This document shows positions 11,242 through 22,906 of a DNA stretch of 64,000 nucleotides, in pieces; positions within the stretch are counted from its first letter, which is position 1, and each line of letters opens with the position of its first letter. The position numbers and the translations under genes are program-made. The stretch lies in the NCBI GenBank assembly GCA_019914995.1, contig CM034142.1:1798001-1862000 (forward strand), in the 5' to 3' direction. The notes beneath the pieces are model-generated. The model was given only the letters and a program-made list of their open reading frames with translations, ran no database searches and was not told the origin of the DNA. Source of the DNA: Acanthochlamys bracteata. Lineage: Eukaryota > Streptophyta > Magnoliopsida > Pandanales > Velloziaceae.

Positions 11242-12930
11242 TAGAGTCCTATAAAATATTATTAGACTTCCGCATAATACGGTAATACCCCTCCGTTCCT
11301 ATTATAACCTTATTATTTTGTTTACCATTTGGTGGAGTCTGGTTTGGTGGCATTTGGGAAACAACACGAAAGCGCTGCGAGTCGAGAATTAAGAGCGTGT
11401 TCACTTAGAATTTGAACTCCCCTATTTCTGACAAATATTTTATTTTTAATACACTTAATACTAGAAACTAACTTCAAGAACTAGAATGCCTATATTTACA
11501 CAAATATTATCTAATTTGTCAAATATATAAGATACATAATTCAATACTCTCTCTTATACGTAGAATTGAAGATCGGACATAGTTTTCTAATAGAGCCAAA
11601 ATTCTTTTATGAAATCAAATTCAATTCTCTTATATAGTACAATTCCTTTTATAAAATATAATTCAGTATTTTTATAGAGCATAATTTTCTTAGGGTACAA
11701 ATTTAATTCCCTTACATAACACAATCTCTTTTCCGGAACCAATTTAATTCCCTTCTGTAATGTGTGAATAAGGTGCTTTTTTTTTTAAATAAGTCACATA
11801 TTTTAGCTTTTCATAAAATACAAATTGTTCTTATTTAATATAAGGACGCATTTAAATGCTTGGATCTCTATTTTCTCTCCGCATATTTGAAGTTTTGAAA
11901 ATTTCATATAATTCAATTATTCATTAAACTTTCAATCCATTTTAAATTAAATTAAAATAAAAAATTAAATTCAATTTAAATTCACTTGTAAAGAATTTTA
12001 TTTTTCACTTCCCGCTTTCGTGAATTTAGAGCACGCTCTAATTTGCTTGTCAGACATTTTTGTATTTGAAGAATTTAAATTTTCTATTCGTGTCACTTAT
12101 TTTTAGACATTTTTATCCCTTAAGCATTCGAAAATCCTACTTTAAGTTCTATTGGTGTCACTCATTTTTGCATTTTAGATAAAAATTATTAATAGTACCG
12201 TTGAAAAAGAACTTTTTCAAGATGAAAATTATTTAGAAAATTTTGAAAATAAGATTTATTTTTTTGACCTAAATATAAGTAATATAAGATTAGAGCTTGT
12301 CAGTAATTTCTAAATTTTAAAATTTTTTATAAAAATATTATAAAAAATTTATTAAAAAATATACAATAAAAAAGAGTGAAAAGTACTTTTAGATACCACC
12401 TTATCGATGATTTTTGTTTTAAAATTGCTGATATATGATTACCTTTGGTTATCCCTTATTCACACTTTATTGATTTGTTAATTATTTAATGAATATAATA
12501 ATTAATAATTTATTTATGTATTTTTAAAATGAATGTAATAAATTATAAACTGAATTATTAGTATAAATATTAATTATATATAAGAATATTTACAAATTAA
12601 TTATGTTTAAGAATATATTAAAATAAAAATAAATTAAATTATATATTAAAAAGGATTCATATAATTTACTATATATATTCATTATTATATAATTAATGAT
12701 ATTCATCACTAATACTTTTATTATAATTCATAAATATGTTTTTCAGATATTATTTTCAGCTTATTTATAAAATAATCTGATTCTATATAAACACACAATG
12801 AGATAAATCCATTATTTTGAAAATAAATATAAGTTCTTTTTCTCAGAAATAACTTTTTATTTCAGTAAGTTTTTAATTTTAACAAAAACGATATACCTTC
12901 ACAGATGGCATTTCCACTCTCTTCCTTCTG
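11242..12930. other. Gene-less stretch with one arm of a diverged duplication
   Basis: The segment at about 11280-11340 (CCTATTATAACCTTATTATTTTG) resembles 20960-21000. The remainder to 12930 is AT-rich intergenic DNA with no exon, RNA gene or clean element boundary. Confidence 0.35.
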
Positions 12931-12944
12931 AGTCCCAAGACATC

Positions 12945-13135
12945 TGCAAAGATATGCCCATTATTGATTACAATCTATTAGAGCTAATTGTGCTTGAAGT
13001 CACCGTAATAAAAAATTGTATAGAGATGGGTTTAATTGGTAAGAAATTAAAATTCAGATAAATAAAGTGGCAAGTATTCAAACGAGCTGGATAAAATAAT
13101 TATGACCATAATCAAAATGAGGCCAGCTAATAAAG
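12945..13135 (+). repeat. Diverged duplicated segment (partner at 21087-21295)
   Basis: Shared strings in the same order include AAAGATATGCCC, then TTATAGAGATG/TGTATAGAGATG, AATTG.TAAGAAATTAAAATT, CAGAT and AGCTAAT. The partner lies on the same strand about 8.1 kb away. This is either an old segmental copy or two insertions of one repeat. Confidence 0.45.
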
Positions 13136-13904
13136 AAGGTTCACGAGAAATTATAAAGAGAGTCCAAAAGTAGACCAATTGAAATCCTCTGCCAAAATTA
13201 TACAAAAGCTTGTGTGTACCGCAAAAGGAATGCTTCAATCTCAATCTCAAAATTCCCAACAATCAATTATAAATCCAATGAATTAAGCTTTGTATTTTGG
13301 ATCTTACTGAAATTCTTTTTAACCCATTCTAATGCAGAACGTAGACGTCCATGAGTCCCTCTAATCTGCACGTAATATTGTAAAGTGCTAAAAGATTGGA
13401 GCCATTTGGAGTAGGTTGTGTTGTCTTGTGTTATGTTGTAGCTAATTACTTTGAAAACAATTATGGCGGCGAAATAGACGCATCCTAATTTTCTATTTTC
13501 ATCTCCACTTTTGTTTCTGTATATTGGGATCACATTTCTCTTTAGTGAGTTCGATCAATTTGGATTCACAATTTAACTAGAACTCAGACTAGAGAAACGT
13601 CTTCTTCTAGACTAACATTCGTAAAAACTTTATTTGATCGAGATGTTAATATTTACCGAAGTTCTAATGTTTTTATATAATTTTTAAGAAAAACATAGTA
13701 TATAGAACTAATCATACGGAACATCACGAGTAATACTACGAGATACAAAGTTTCTAACTTCAAACTTTTTTGGAAGGCTTAACAACCTAATTAAGTGATT
13801 ATCGTTTATGTTGACATGATTCAACAAATATCTAAATATTTTTCTTATTTAGGGCTTTATATATATATATATATTCGTATAAGAATTGTATATGAGAAAA
13901 AAAT
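13136..13904. other. Gene-less stretch, nothing recognised
   Basis: Open frames on the minus strand at 13047-13533 have no recognisable domain. A (TA)n microsatellite is at about 13859-13875. The right part may be the worn LTR end of the copia relic that follows. Confidence 0.3.
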
Positions 13905-15640
13905 ATAAAGACTTTCATATTGATATCAGAGAAAAATTTTAGATTGCACATCATTGTTATGAATATAACCACTGCAATATCAAATTCTGACCAAATTATT
14001 CCTCTACTATCCTAGAGATACGATTGTAATGGCCAGAAACTTCGACCTGATCGATTTGACCAAATTCAGCCATCTAATCAGATTTGAGATTTATTAAAAA
14101 TAACTTATCCAATCGTGTCACCGCTAGGGTAATACATAGCCGTTGTTTCTACTACGATCACCGTCATCGCGGTCTTCCTCCAACTGATTCAAGCTACCAC
14201 TATAGTGCTACTTTTTCGAATCGGACCACCACTTTTCCATAAAGTCTTCCAGCCCCATATTTGATGCATTTAAGTTAGGGCAGCCTATTTTTTGGGTTCC
14301 ATAACCTAGGCCTTTATGTTTAGGGGTGCCAATATATAATCCGATCCAAAAACGCGACCCGAAACTGACCCACTTAATAATGATTAGGGTTAGAAAAATT
14401 GACCCGTATAAATATTGGGTTGAATTAGGGTTGAACGAATTAAATCCGATTATTAAATGGGTCGACCCGATTAATCCGAAATTGACCCATCAAGCCCAAT
14501 TATCATATGTTGAAAGAATAATATTTGATTTTTTCTTTCTATATATTAAAATATTAGCAATAAAAATAATCGATAACAGCAATTTATAAATTATTAAATG
14601 TTATTTTTATATTTTAGTAAAATAGTGTAAGATGAGAATTATAATATTATCGAAAATATTACTATGTAGGTGTTTCTATAATGACGAATTTGAATTTCGT
14701 ATAAAAAATTTTTTAACAAAATTTTGTTAGATTGTTATGTTTATCAAAATTATTAGTATATATGTATAATTATAAAATTTCAGCTGTCAACACATATTTT
14801 TAAAAAATAAAGTAAATTTTTTTGGATATTTTAAGGACCGATGAAGATACTAAAGAATGCACATTTTGACGAGTATTCACTATATCTCGTCATTAAGAAC
14901 ATTGTGCACTTTCATTATAACTGATCTTATAATTTCGCTAAATTTTAAAAATATAAAATTAATAATTAATAATTTTAATTATTAAATGGGTCGATCTGAA
15001 TTTGATCCGGTTATTAATAGGTTAGGTTAAAGTTAGACAAAATTTGACCTGTATATGGATTAGGTTAGGGTCGAACGAATTTAACCCAGTTATTAAATAG
15101 ATCGACCCGAAACTGACCAACGAACCTAAATTGCTATCCCTATTTATGTTCACAACGATGTCATGCCCACATTTGGTACTCTAAAAACTTCGCTGGTCCA
15201 GCTACCTTGTCGCCATAGCTTCATTGGTACTTCACAGCCACAGCTTCCTCGATGCTATGCTACCACCACTAGCAAATCAACTCTACTACTAGGCGCTTGC
15301 ATCACTGTCGTCGGTACCCTCGTGATCGATCTTGACTCATTGACCCGGTTGGTTCATGTCGAACCATCCCATCTAAATTTAAACTGAATGGCTCAAACTA
15401 CTTTCTTTGTTCTTAATTGTTGAAATGTACTTTACAGGATATGACAAGAAGGGCTATTTGAGAGATAGTAAAGCCTCAAAAATTGATCTTATTTATACTC
15501 GGTGGAGAACCAACCATACTATCATCAAAGAGTGATTGATCAAAGATCTTTAGAACCAATTGTGATGGAGCTCTTTGTCCGACTTTCCACGGCGAGAGAT
15601 GTTTGGATGATACACTAGCAAGACCTAACAGTAATACCAT
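13905..15640 (+). mobile_element. Ty1/copia gag-region relic
   Basis: A primer-binding-site-like TTGATATCAGAGAA is at about 13918-13931, followed by worn gag sequence. After the nested MITE (14321-15142), short frames resemble the copia gag UBN2 domain: KLNGSNY at about 15380-15400, GYDKKGYLRD and then YTRWRTN at about 15440-15520. No pol, second LTR or target duplication is visible. It is heavily broken and old. Confidence 0.55.
14321..15142. mobile_element. hAT-like MITE, copy 3 (long subtype), nested in copia relic
   Basis: An 822-bp element with termini TAGGGGTGCCAATAT and AAATTGCTATCCCTA. It is flanked by a perfect 8-bp target duplication TTTATGTT (14313-14320 and 15143-15150), the best boundary evidence in this family. 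Subterminal GGGTCGACCCGA clusters and the AT-rich core align to copies 2, 4 and 6. No open frame is credible. Confidence 0.9.
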
Positions 15641-16969
15641 GCATAAAGTAGGTTTTTGCTAGGCCTCGGCACGTGAGGATGAACCACGCAACATGTAGGA
15701 GCTGCCGAGTTGCCAAAATTAAAGATAACCAACTGGTGAGTTACCATAGCAGGAGATTCATTATTAGGAGTTTGAACAAATAAGGAATTGCTTCTAGAGT
15801 AGCACTTGTTAGCATGGAAGAGTTGTATTAACATTGTAGTACTTGTTATCTTAGAAAGAAGTTTAATTTGGAGAAAACTCTATCTACGACTAGAGTATAA
15901 CTAAGTGTATGCTTATCATTGTTAGGAGTTTTACAACAGAAGTTCTTGATTCCTTTCTTAATTATGTCTTGCTCTGCTTTGTCCTGTCCCTCTCAGCCTT
16001 ATTCTTTCTCTTTTTGCTTTGTTCACCCCAATTTCTATTATTTGACTGTTGTGTCCAAAACATATTATAATAATTCTAATTAGTCTAAGATATATAAATT
16101 AATGTGCATGGCTTTTACATCGAAGTAAGATGGAAGGCATGTTACGTCCTAGTATGCAAAGTTATAGAGTATAATTATTGAATTAATGTATTCCAATCAG
16201 TATGTGTTCTTCTAATGATACTTAACTCAACAATAGGAGGTAGAGAAGAACATTTCTATGTGGTTTTGGCTTGCCAAATGAAATATTTGACAAAACTCAT
16301 AGTTATCTACAACGAACAGACCCGTTCCTAGTTAGAAGTATCTTATAATTCATCCATCATGACATTTGACCAAAAACTTTTCAAATCATAATTGCTCTAT
16401 ATAGACAAAATATGACATATATCTATGGAGATAGTTATCTAATGATAAGTACTGATACGGCAATATTGTCATCATCTTTATCTTTACAGGATTGCCTACT
16501 TAATTTATTTATATCACTGAACAATTGGACAAGTCACTAAACTATTGAACTGTCTTCTTTTGATATGTTCATATTTTTATTTACTTTAGGGTATTTAGAC
16601 ACATGAAGCAAATGGTAGTAGTACTAATAGATGAGATTTATACTATCTGAATGATATTAATTTCGATAGAGTTCACAGTGTTCATTAATCTGAAACTAAT
16701 AAAAGGAATAATGTTTGTCTTTAACATCGACGACAAGACATTTTATTTTTGTTATTTTTTACATTCATTACCATCTTTATTTTTCGACCCTCAGTTTGAG
16801 TTAGTGTGAAGTATGTAATTTGTTAAGAGTCACCAATGTCTTATTTTACTTTTACGAATAAACAATAACTACATTTGATTTGTGCATTCAAATGTTTGGT
16901 GCTCTCTATATTATGATTCTTACTGATATTAGGTGGTTTATGATAATTATTGATGATTGCCCTTGCATG
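15641..16969. other. Gene-less stretch, possible retroelement debris
   Basis: The first 350 bp follow directly from the copia gag relic and have an LTR-like look (TGTTAGCATGGAAGAG at about 15807) but without a partner. From 16000 on I see nothing identifiable. Confidence 0.3.
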
Positions 16970-17143
16970 ATATATATTAGAAATACAAGGATAATTTTGA
17001 TGATAACAAAGAATTAAGAACTATGATTTATATAAGACTAATAATCTGAAAACAAGTCTGCAGGATTAGACAAACAAAGATCATTTAATTTACAGTAGAC
17101 AAAAACAGCCATCATACAGCCAACTGTTATGCTACTACATACC

Positions 17144-17370
17144 TGGGACAGAGGACAAAGACACGGATTGAGAAGGATGCCACAGCCACATCACGGCCAC
17201 CGCTCGATCGCTTGAAGCGGGACAGAGAACAAAGATACGGGATGCCAGTATGCCACGGCTAAATAACAGCCAATTGCTATCTTTGCTATCAAGCGGGAGA
17301 GAACAACATACAGATGAGAGGATGCAACAGCCACATTACGATCGATTGTTTGCTCTATCAAGCATATGCA
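17144..17370 (+). repeat. 75-bp tandem repeat, three units, in the LTR promoter region
   Basis: Units start at 17144, 17219 and 17295, each opening GGGACAGAG/GGGAGAGAA. Each contains versions of AACAAAGATACGG, GATGCCACAGCCACAT and a tail CTATCAAGC. The spacing of 75 and 76 bp and position upstream of the TATA box fit repeated U3 enhancer units. Confidence 0.65.
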
Positions 17371-17817
17371 CGATTTTCTGTTTTTGGACAGACCCATATG
17401 TTCAACGGCAACGAAGTTTCTCTTGCCTTAAAAAATCACATGCACTCACAACGGACTGAAGGACCTCAAACAGAAGATTTACAAGAGCTCATCTTCACTT
17501 TCACACAAAAGGAAAGCTCAATAATCAAGGAAAGAAAGCAGTCAAAGTCCTTGAACAGTCAAGCGGTCCACCTGCACTGCATTTATTATGGACATACCAT
17601 ATCAACTCATCAGCTCACCGAGATTCAAGCGAGCTTTTAATCGAATTAAGCACTCAAACGTTATAAACAAATTCAAATCTCTTCAACGCATTCAATGCAA
17701 CAAAGACTTTGCACAAACACAGCTGAAGAACCATTGGACAACACCATTCCTTCTCTGACGTGAAGAACCGAGCGCCAATAGCAACGTTCCTCAACGGCTC
17801 CTGCACAGGAAAATGTT

Positions 17818-17827
17818 CTATAAAAAG
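17818..17827 (+). promoter_or_regulatory. TATA box of the solo LTR
   Basis: CTATAAAAAG in a GC-richer local context, about 450 bp downstream of the 75-bp repeats. It would place transcription start near 17850 and supports reading the block as U3-R-U5. Confidence 0.5.
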
Positions 17828-18609
17828 GGAGTCACAGCAATGACGAAACGGTGTGGAGAAATAGAGAAAAACAGGGAGAGAACAAAAAAAAAACAGAAGT
17901 AAAGAGAATCCAAGCAAAAACAGAGACATACAAGAACTCTACCACTCTACACAAAAAAACTCTCACTGTCGGTCACGAACTTGACTACTCCACACAAACA
18001 AATCTTGCTGCAAATCATACTGAAGAAATCTCTCAGCAATCTCTCCGATCATCTCATCTGAATCACTGATTAAACACTCAACATTCATGAGAAGATCCTG
18101 CACTCAATACTTGTTTATTTTTTGTAATTTGTCACTTACAGTGTAAAGGTGGTGCTGCATGCACCGATAAAGGAAGCTCAGGTAGAGCTTGGTGTAAGCT
18201 CTTAGACCTTGTAATAGAGCTAGGAAATCAGCCAGGGGGACAGGCGTGTCCAGGAGGCTGGTAGGGGTTGTCTTGGCGAAGAAACCCGGTAGAGTATGTG
18301 TGCTTGGCGAAGCACTTCGCTCTAGGTGTATTTGTAGCTTATTAAAGGTCTAGTGAAGCTTTGGCTCTGGTGATAGAGCGACCGTGGATGTAGGCAAAGG
18401 GGTTTTGCCGAACCACGTTAAATACCCTGAGCACTACTCTTTGTCACTTCTGTCAGTAAACACACTAATTCTTCTGTCTGCAAGTTACAGCACTGACACA
18501 GCCGGCTGTCAGCTCTTTGCCAGTAAGATTACAAACTTAACGAAAATTTTTATAAACTAACTTAATTCACCCCTCCCCTCTTGAGTTGATCTTGCAGGAA
18601 TATCTAACA

Positions 18610-19279
18610 ATATATGTATGTATTATGAGGAATAAAATAATCTAATGGATGTATTTGTGCAATTTTATGAAATGGTGGAGATGCAATTTTTCTTTCTTAT
18701 TTGAATTTTTCACTTATATAGTGAGAGGAATATGTTAATATCTTTTGCAGTTCTTATTTTTAACAATATGATATGATTAATGAAACTCTTGCACACAAAC
18801 ACCACAAAACTATTAGGGTGGCTAAAAAATCGACACATCTTGGAGATTGTCCGTGATTATTATTTGGGGCCCATATTTTAAAGCAGTATTAGATAAACGC
18901 TATTTAGTTCATAGATTTTTTATTAATCTCATGACATTCCACAAATCTAATTTGGAACGCCACTTAAGGTAATATTTATATTTTTTTTTGTATATTTTGT
19001 GTCCTCACTTCCGCATCGAATCTTTTAATATGTTGTGTTGGTGCATTTCCCAAAAACTCAATTGGATAAATTAGATACATGTGCTTTGATATACAGATTG
19101 GACGAAACAATGTTGTACTATATCTACAAACACACGTTATACTGTATGCACATAAGATTGAATCAACGTTGTGATGCATGCACTTATCAATGAACGGTCC
19201 AGATGCACTAAAGCAATTTAACCTATACATGTCCTTGCAATAGCTCAGCTATATTCTTCTTAGAAATTTCTACTCTATA
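18610..19279. other. Gene-less stretch, nothing recognised
   Basis: Intergenic DNA without exon, RNA gene or recognisable repeat. The minus-strand open frame at 18976-19230 shows no domain. Confidence 0.3.
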
Positions 19280-19289
19280 CTACGCAGCG

Positions 19290-19735
19290 GTGTCTTTCGC
19301 TCTCGTCCAATCAACCGAAATCAAGTTCTCGGCTCTTGCTTCCAGCTCAATTTCGCAACAAATAGTGTCATTCGGCTTTCATCCAAATTCCCACCCGATT
19401 TCGTTTTCAATTTCAACTCCTGTTAGATTTCGCGATTTCGATCTCCATTTCGTTTTTTTATCAAGATTTCGGTTTGAGGTCGATTCCGTAATTCTGGCCT
19501 AAATTGAGTTCCGTAACTCGGTTCCGGCTCGATTTTCAAGATTCCGGTCTTCGTTCGATTGTTCATGAAGATTCTGAGTTGATAGCATCTTTGGGTTCGA
19601 TTCCGATTCGATTTCGCGATTCCAACCGACATCAAGTTCTTTATGGCCCGAGTGAGGCTTGATTTTGAATTTCGGTCCCCATTTCGAGTGTTGGTCAAGA
19701 TTCTAGTCCGATTTGTTTTAATATTCACCTTTATT
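19290..19735. repeat. Cryptic simple repeat rich in ATTTCG/ATTCCG
   Basis: Words such as GATTTCG, GATTCCG, TTCGATT and CAAGATTC recur at irregular short spacing through about 440 bp. They give overlapping open frames on both strands (19290-19502 plus, 19423-19728 minus) without any domain. This looks like a degenerated short-unit satellite rather than a gene. Confidence 0.45.
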
Positions 19736-19794
19736 TTAATTATCAGTGATTTGTTTTGACTTCGACTAATTTATTTTGATTTTAAAAATATTAA

Positions 19795-19922
19795 TTTATT
19801 TTATGATGTATTGAATTTATTTTATAGTATATTGCATTTAATTTACAGTATATTGGATTTGATTTACAGTGTATTGATTTTGATTTATGGTGTATTGATT
19901 TTTTGATTTATGGTGTAGTGGA
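19795..19922 (+). repeat. 21-bp minisatellite, six units
   Basis: Consecutive units start at 19795, 19816, 19837, 19858, 19879 and 19900. The consensus is close to TTTGATTTAcaGTgTATTGAt. The first five are exactly 21 bp and the last is 23 bp. Divergence between units increases leftward. Confidence 0.8.
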
Positions 19923-20940
19923 TAGTTGCGTCGGAAATAATACGTTGAATGCATGATTGCCAAAATGGGACGGTAGATTGGTTTCCTACATCACAACTGT
20001 TGGAAACTATTTGATGAGGCAATGATGAGGCCATAAAAATTTTTTTTCTAAATCCACACTGACCTTTTAAGTACATAGCATGACAGTAAGGATTGCCACT
20101 TAGAAAGTCATGCGACAACCATTATAATTGTAATTAGAGAAGATAGTGCATAGATGGAGAGAAAGGTGATGGTTTCGAACAGTCCTAGTATGGGTAGTAT
20201 ATTTGAATCTCATTACCTACAAGAAAAGCATGAACTCTGAGCCTCCCTCCTTTCTTCCTCTCCGTTTTTATTTTTTTTAGTTTTATCAAAACATACTAAA
20301 AATCTAGCTCCTGTTGTGATATGTAATTCGATGCTACATGCATAATTCTCTATTGTGAAATTTAACTTGATGCTAGAAATGTAATTTGATAATATAGCAG
20401 ATGCTGTAATTCTTCCATTCTATTGTAAACATCCTCTCTTTTGAAAATCTCACTAGATATTATAATTCTTTCTCTCTACTATAATCTTTTTTTATTGTAA
20501 AATAAAATCTTACCAGTAAGATTTATTATCAATATCCAATATTATCATCAAATCTTATTAATACTAATCTTAATTACCACTGATAAAAACATTTATTGTT
20601 ACTGGAAAGGAAAATTGTTTGAGCTAAATACAGCCGAGCGAGTGTAAAGATATATATAGATTAAACTATTAGAATGCATCTAGGCCTTTCATTGATAAGT
20701 GCATGCCGTTGATTCAATCTCATATAATGAAAAAACTTAATGTTTACAGTAAAATGCATGCATACAGTAAAAAGTGTGCCTCCAAATATAAGATGTGCTT
20801 ATAATGCAAAAATAAGATGTGCTTATGTGCATATATGCCAATTTCATATTGTTTAATGTTATTTATATGTTTAATCAAATACGTATATCTTATGAGATTT
20901 TAATCATGAAAGAAAAAATATTATATAGAAATTATTGTTA
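19923..20940. other. Gene-less stretch, nothing recognised
   Basis: AT-rich intergenic DNA. A local repeat of AAGATGTGCTTAT occurs twice at about 20790-20830. No gene seen. Confidence 0.3.
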
Positions 20941-20942
20941 CA

Positions 20943-21295
20943 ATGTCCCATAAAAACCCTGTTTGTTCCTATTACAATCCTATTGTTTTGTTACTCTATT
21001 GTTCTAATTCCGAAGAATGTGGCAATACTGACTTTTCTAGAGTAGGGTTATAGCTCGGCAAACTTCTTTTTAACAAAGACATTGCCAAAGATATGCCCGT
21101 TAGTTCTACCATTTTGGACCCACTTAAGCGAATAAGTTTAAGAGCAAATTATGCTTGATCTCCCTTTAACAAAAAATTTTATAGAGATGTGTAATTGATA
21201 AGAAATTAAAATTCAGATTCACAAAGTTATAAGTGTTTAAAATAAGTTAGGATAACATAAAATGATCTAATTAGAATATGATGAGCTAATTACAA
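20943..21295 (+). repeat. Diverged duplicated segment (partner at 11280-11340 and 12945-13135)
   Basis: The left part (GTTCCTATTACAATCCTATTG) matches about 11297-11320. The right part from AAAGATATGCCCGTTA matches 12951 onward. In the partner locus the two parts are about 1.6 kb apart, so either material entered there or was lost here. Confidence 0.45.
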
Positions 21296-21327
21296 TTTTG
21301 CTCTAAATTTTAATAATTGATTCTTGC

Positions 21328-22906
21328 ATAGTTATCAGAACCAAACGGAAAGTCGATCCGAAAAGCTATCCAATCGACAGTTTTCGGATTAACTAGTTGG
21401 GGCAACGAATCGATCGGCCTTGTCAACAGCTATACTTGCCCAGTGCTGCTACTTGAGGATTGTTTACTGTAAGAAGGTGATGATCCGGAACTTGCCCGTG
21501 CAGCTACTAGAGGATAGTCTACTACTTGTTTTTATACCCGCTTCCTCGTCAAGATTAGATGATCAATCACCAAGCGCAAAAAAGAAAAACAAAACTCTTC
21601 CATTCTAGCGGTCGTCACCATCTCTCTCTTTAGAGAATTTGAAGGAGAGCAAGATCGTCTTCCATTCAGAGTAGCAATATTCACCATCACTTCTTCTGAT
21701 CACGAGTGAGTGAACAATAGAAATAGAGATAGAAAACACTGGGCTTGGACTAGCTATTTAATTTCATTTATTTCGTTCTTATGAAAGTAATAGAAGAAAT
21801 AAGAAGTTCTTGTTGTCGATTAGGAGGGGTTGGGTAGAGAGCTTTGTGCATTTCCATCAGGGGTATCCAGAACTCTCGGCTACACACTCGTTGCACCGTC
21901 GCATAGCTACTACTATTTCCACTTCAAGCTTTACCGCTCTACGACAAGACACTGCTCCGAAGCTCCAATGCAAGACCACCTCCACCAAACTTTCTTTTGT
22001 TGGTGCTGCTAAATCTGCTTCGAGTGCTGTAGTGCCCTTACGCCACTGCCAGTGGGTGTTGTTGGGTCAAGCACGAAGAACCTGAGGCTTCTCTTCTTCA
22101 GAGCCGCGACTTCCAACCTGCCATGAAATGGAGCTTTTCTAGAATGAAGGGTATTTTTGTCCTTTTTGAAAAATGAGCTATATTTTTTTTACTTTCAAAA
22201 AAATAATAAAAATATGTAATAAAAAGATCTCACTTCGTAGAATTTTTCTACACTTTTTAAATCTTTAAATAAATTTTTTATATATTTATAAAATATATAT
22301 TAAAAAACTAAAATAAAAAATTGAAAAGGAGTGTTGGGGAAAAGCAATCCCAAACACCCCCCTAATCTCTCCTTCATGGTTTGACCTCTTCAAAGCTTCC
22401 CCTTTTCGATCTTTGCCTATTTGGTGAGAAATGAAGGAAATAAGAGACTGTAATGACTGGGATAGATTTGAGCACCAATCTGTGTTTAGATTTAAGTGGA
22501 ACACGAGACGGAGATAGAGACAATGATAGAGAAGACGCTCGACGGCAGTAGTGATGTTGTTGGTTGAATCGAGAGAAGAGACGCTTGAATTGAGGTAGCA
22601 ATTGAGGAAGTAGGTGTTATCATCGGAAGAGAAACTAGGATCGAAGATTAGCTTCTCGAAATCAAATTGCGTGCTAACGAGCAAGGCGGTGTTGTTCAAG
22701 AAAACAAGAAAGAAATGCCTCGTGTGTCCAGCTTATATCATATTTTTGTTTTAATTTCAATGGCCCAACTCGAGCGAGTGGCTTAACGAGTTAATCGAAA
22801 ACCGCCTGGATTGTACCAGATAAGTTGCATAACGGGTCTTTTTGCAAGCCTAGCTAATTTTATTTTCGGATCGGCTCGAGTAGTCCGATTAGGGTCTAAC
22901 AACTAT
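21328..22906. mobile_element. TIR-bearing element, type C copy 2, with gene-like cargo
   Basis: The left end ATAGTTATCAGAACC pairs with the right end, which reads ATAGTTGTTAGACCC in reverse complement (12 of 15). Subterminal CGATCCG/CGGATCGG words flank both sides and the length is about 1.58 kb. The interior is less AT-rich than its surroundings and holds leader-like CT-rich sequence (21600-22140), a type B AT-rich repeat (22148-22362) and a minus-strand open frame of 137 codons (22286-22699). No transposase is recognisable, so it is non-autonomous. A target duplication was not settled. Confidence 0.5.
22148..22362. repeat. AT-rich MITE-like repeat, type B copy 2
   Basis: It shares the core AATAATAAAAATATGTAATA followed by AAAAGATCTCAC with the copy at 10988. 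The right end is CAAACACCCCCC. It lies inside the TIR element 21328-22906, so it was either carried in it or inserted later. Confidence 0.5.

Larger units (their letters stand above)
16975..18609 (+). mobile_element. Solo LTR, about 1.6 kb, probably Ty1/copia
   Basis: A 5-bp duplication ATATA (16970-16974 and 18610-18614) flanks the block, though it is low-complexity. The ends form a short imperfect inverted repeat (TTAGA near the left, TCTAACA at the right). Inside, in LTR order, are a 75-bp tandem triplet at 17144-17370 (U3-like), a TATA box CTATAAAAAG at 17818-17827, and the plant-LTR motif TTTTGCCGAACCACGTTAAAT near 18403. A CCCCTCCCCTCTTGAG tract lies close to the 3' end. No internal region or second LTR exists nearby, which fits a solo LTR left by recombination. 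Confidence 0.7.

Noticed and set aside
15163-15387. 74-codon plus-strand open frame with higher GC
   Set aside because: It falls in copia gag-type sequence just after the nested MITE and is part of that relic, not a host gene.
17191-18069. Several open frames on both strands
   Set aside because: They lie inside the solo LTR, mostly over the 75-bp tandem units and R/U5; none has a domain.
19590-19605. GGGTTCGATTCC, a tRNA B-box-like string
   Set aside because: No A box, acceptor stem or cloverleaf can be folded around it; it belongs to the simple repeat.
19423-19728. 101-codon minus-strand frame rich in Asn/Arg
   Set aside because: Product of the cryptic ATTTCG repeat; repetitive composition and no homology signal.
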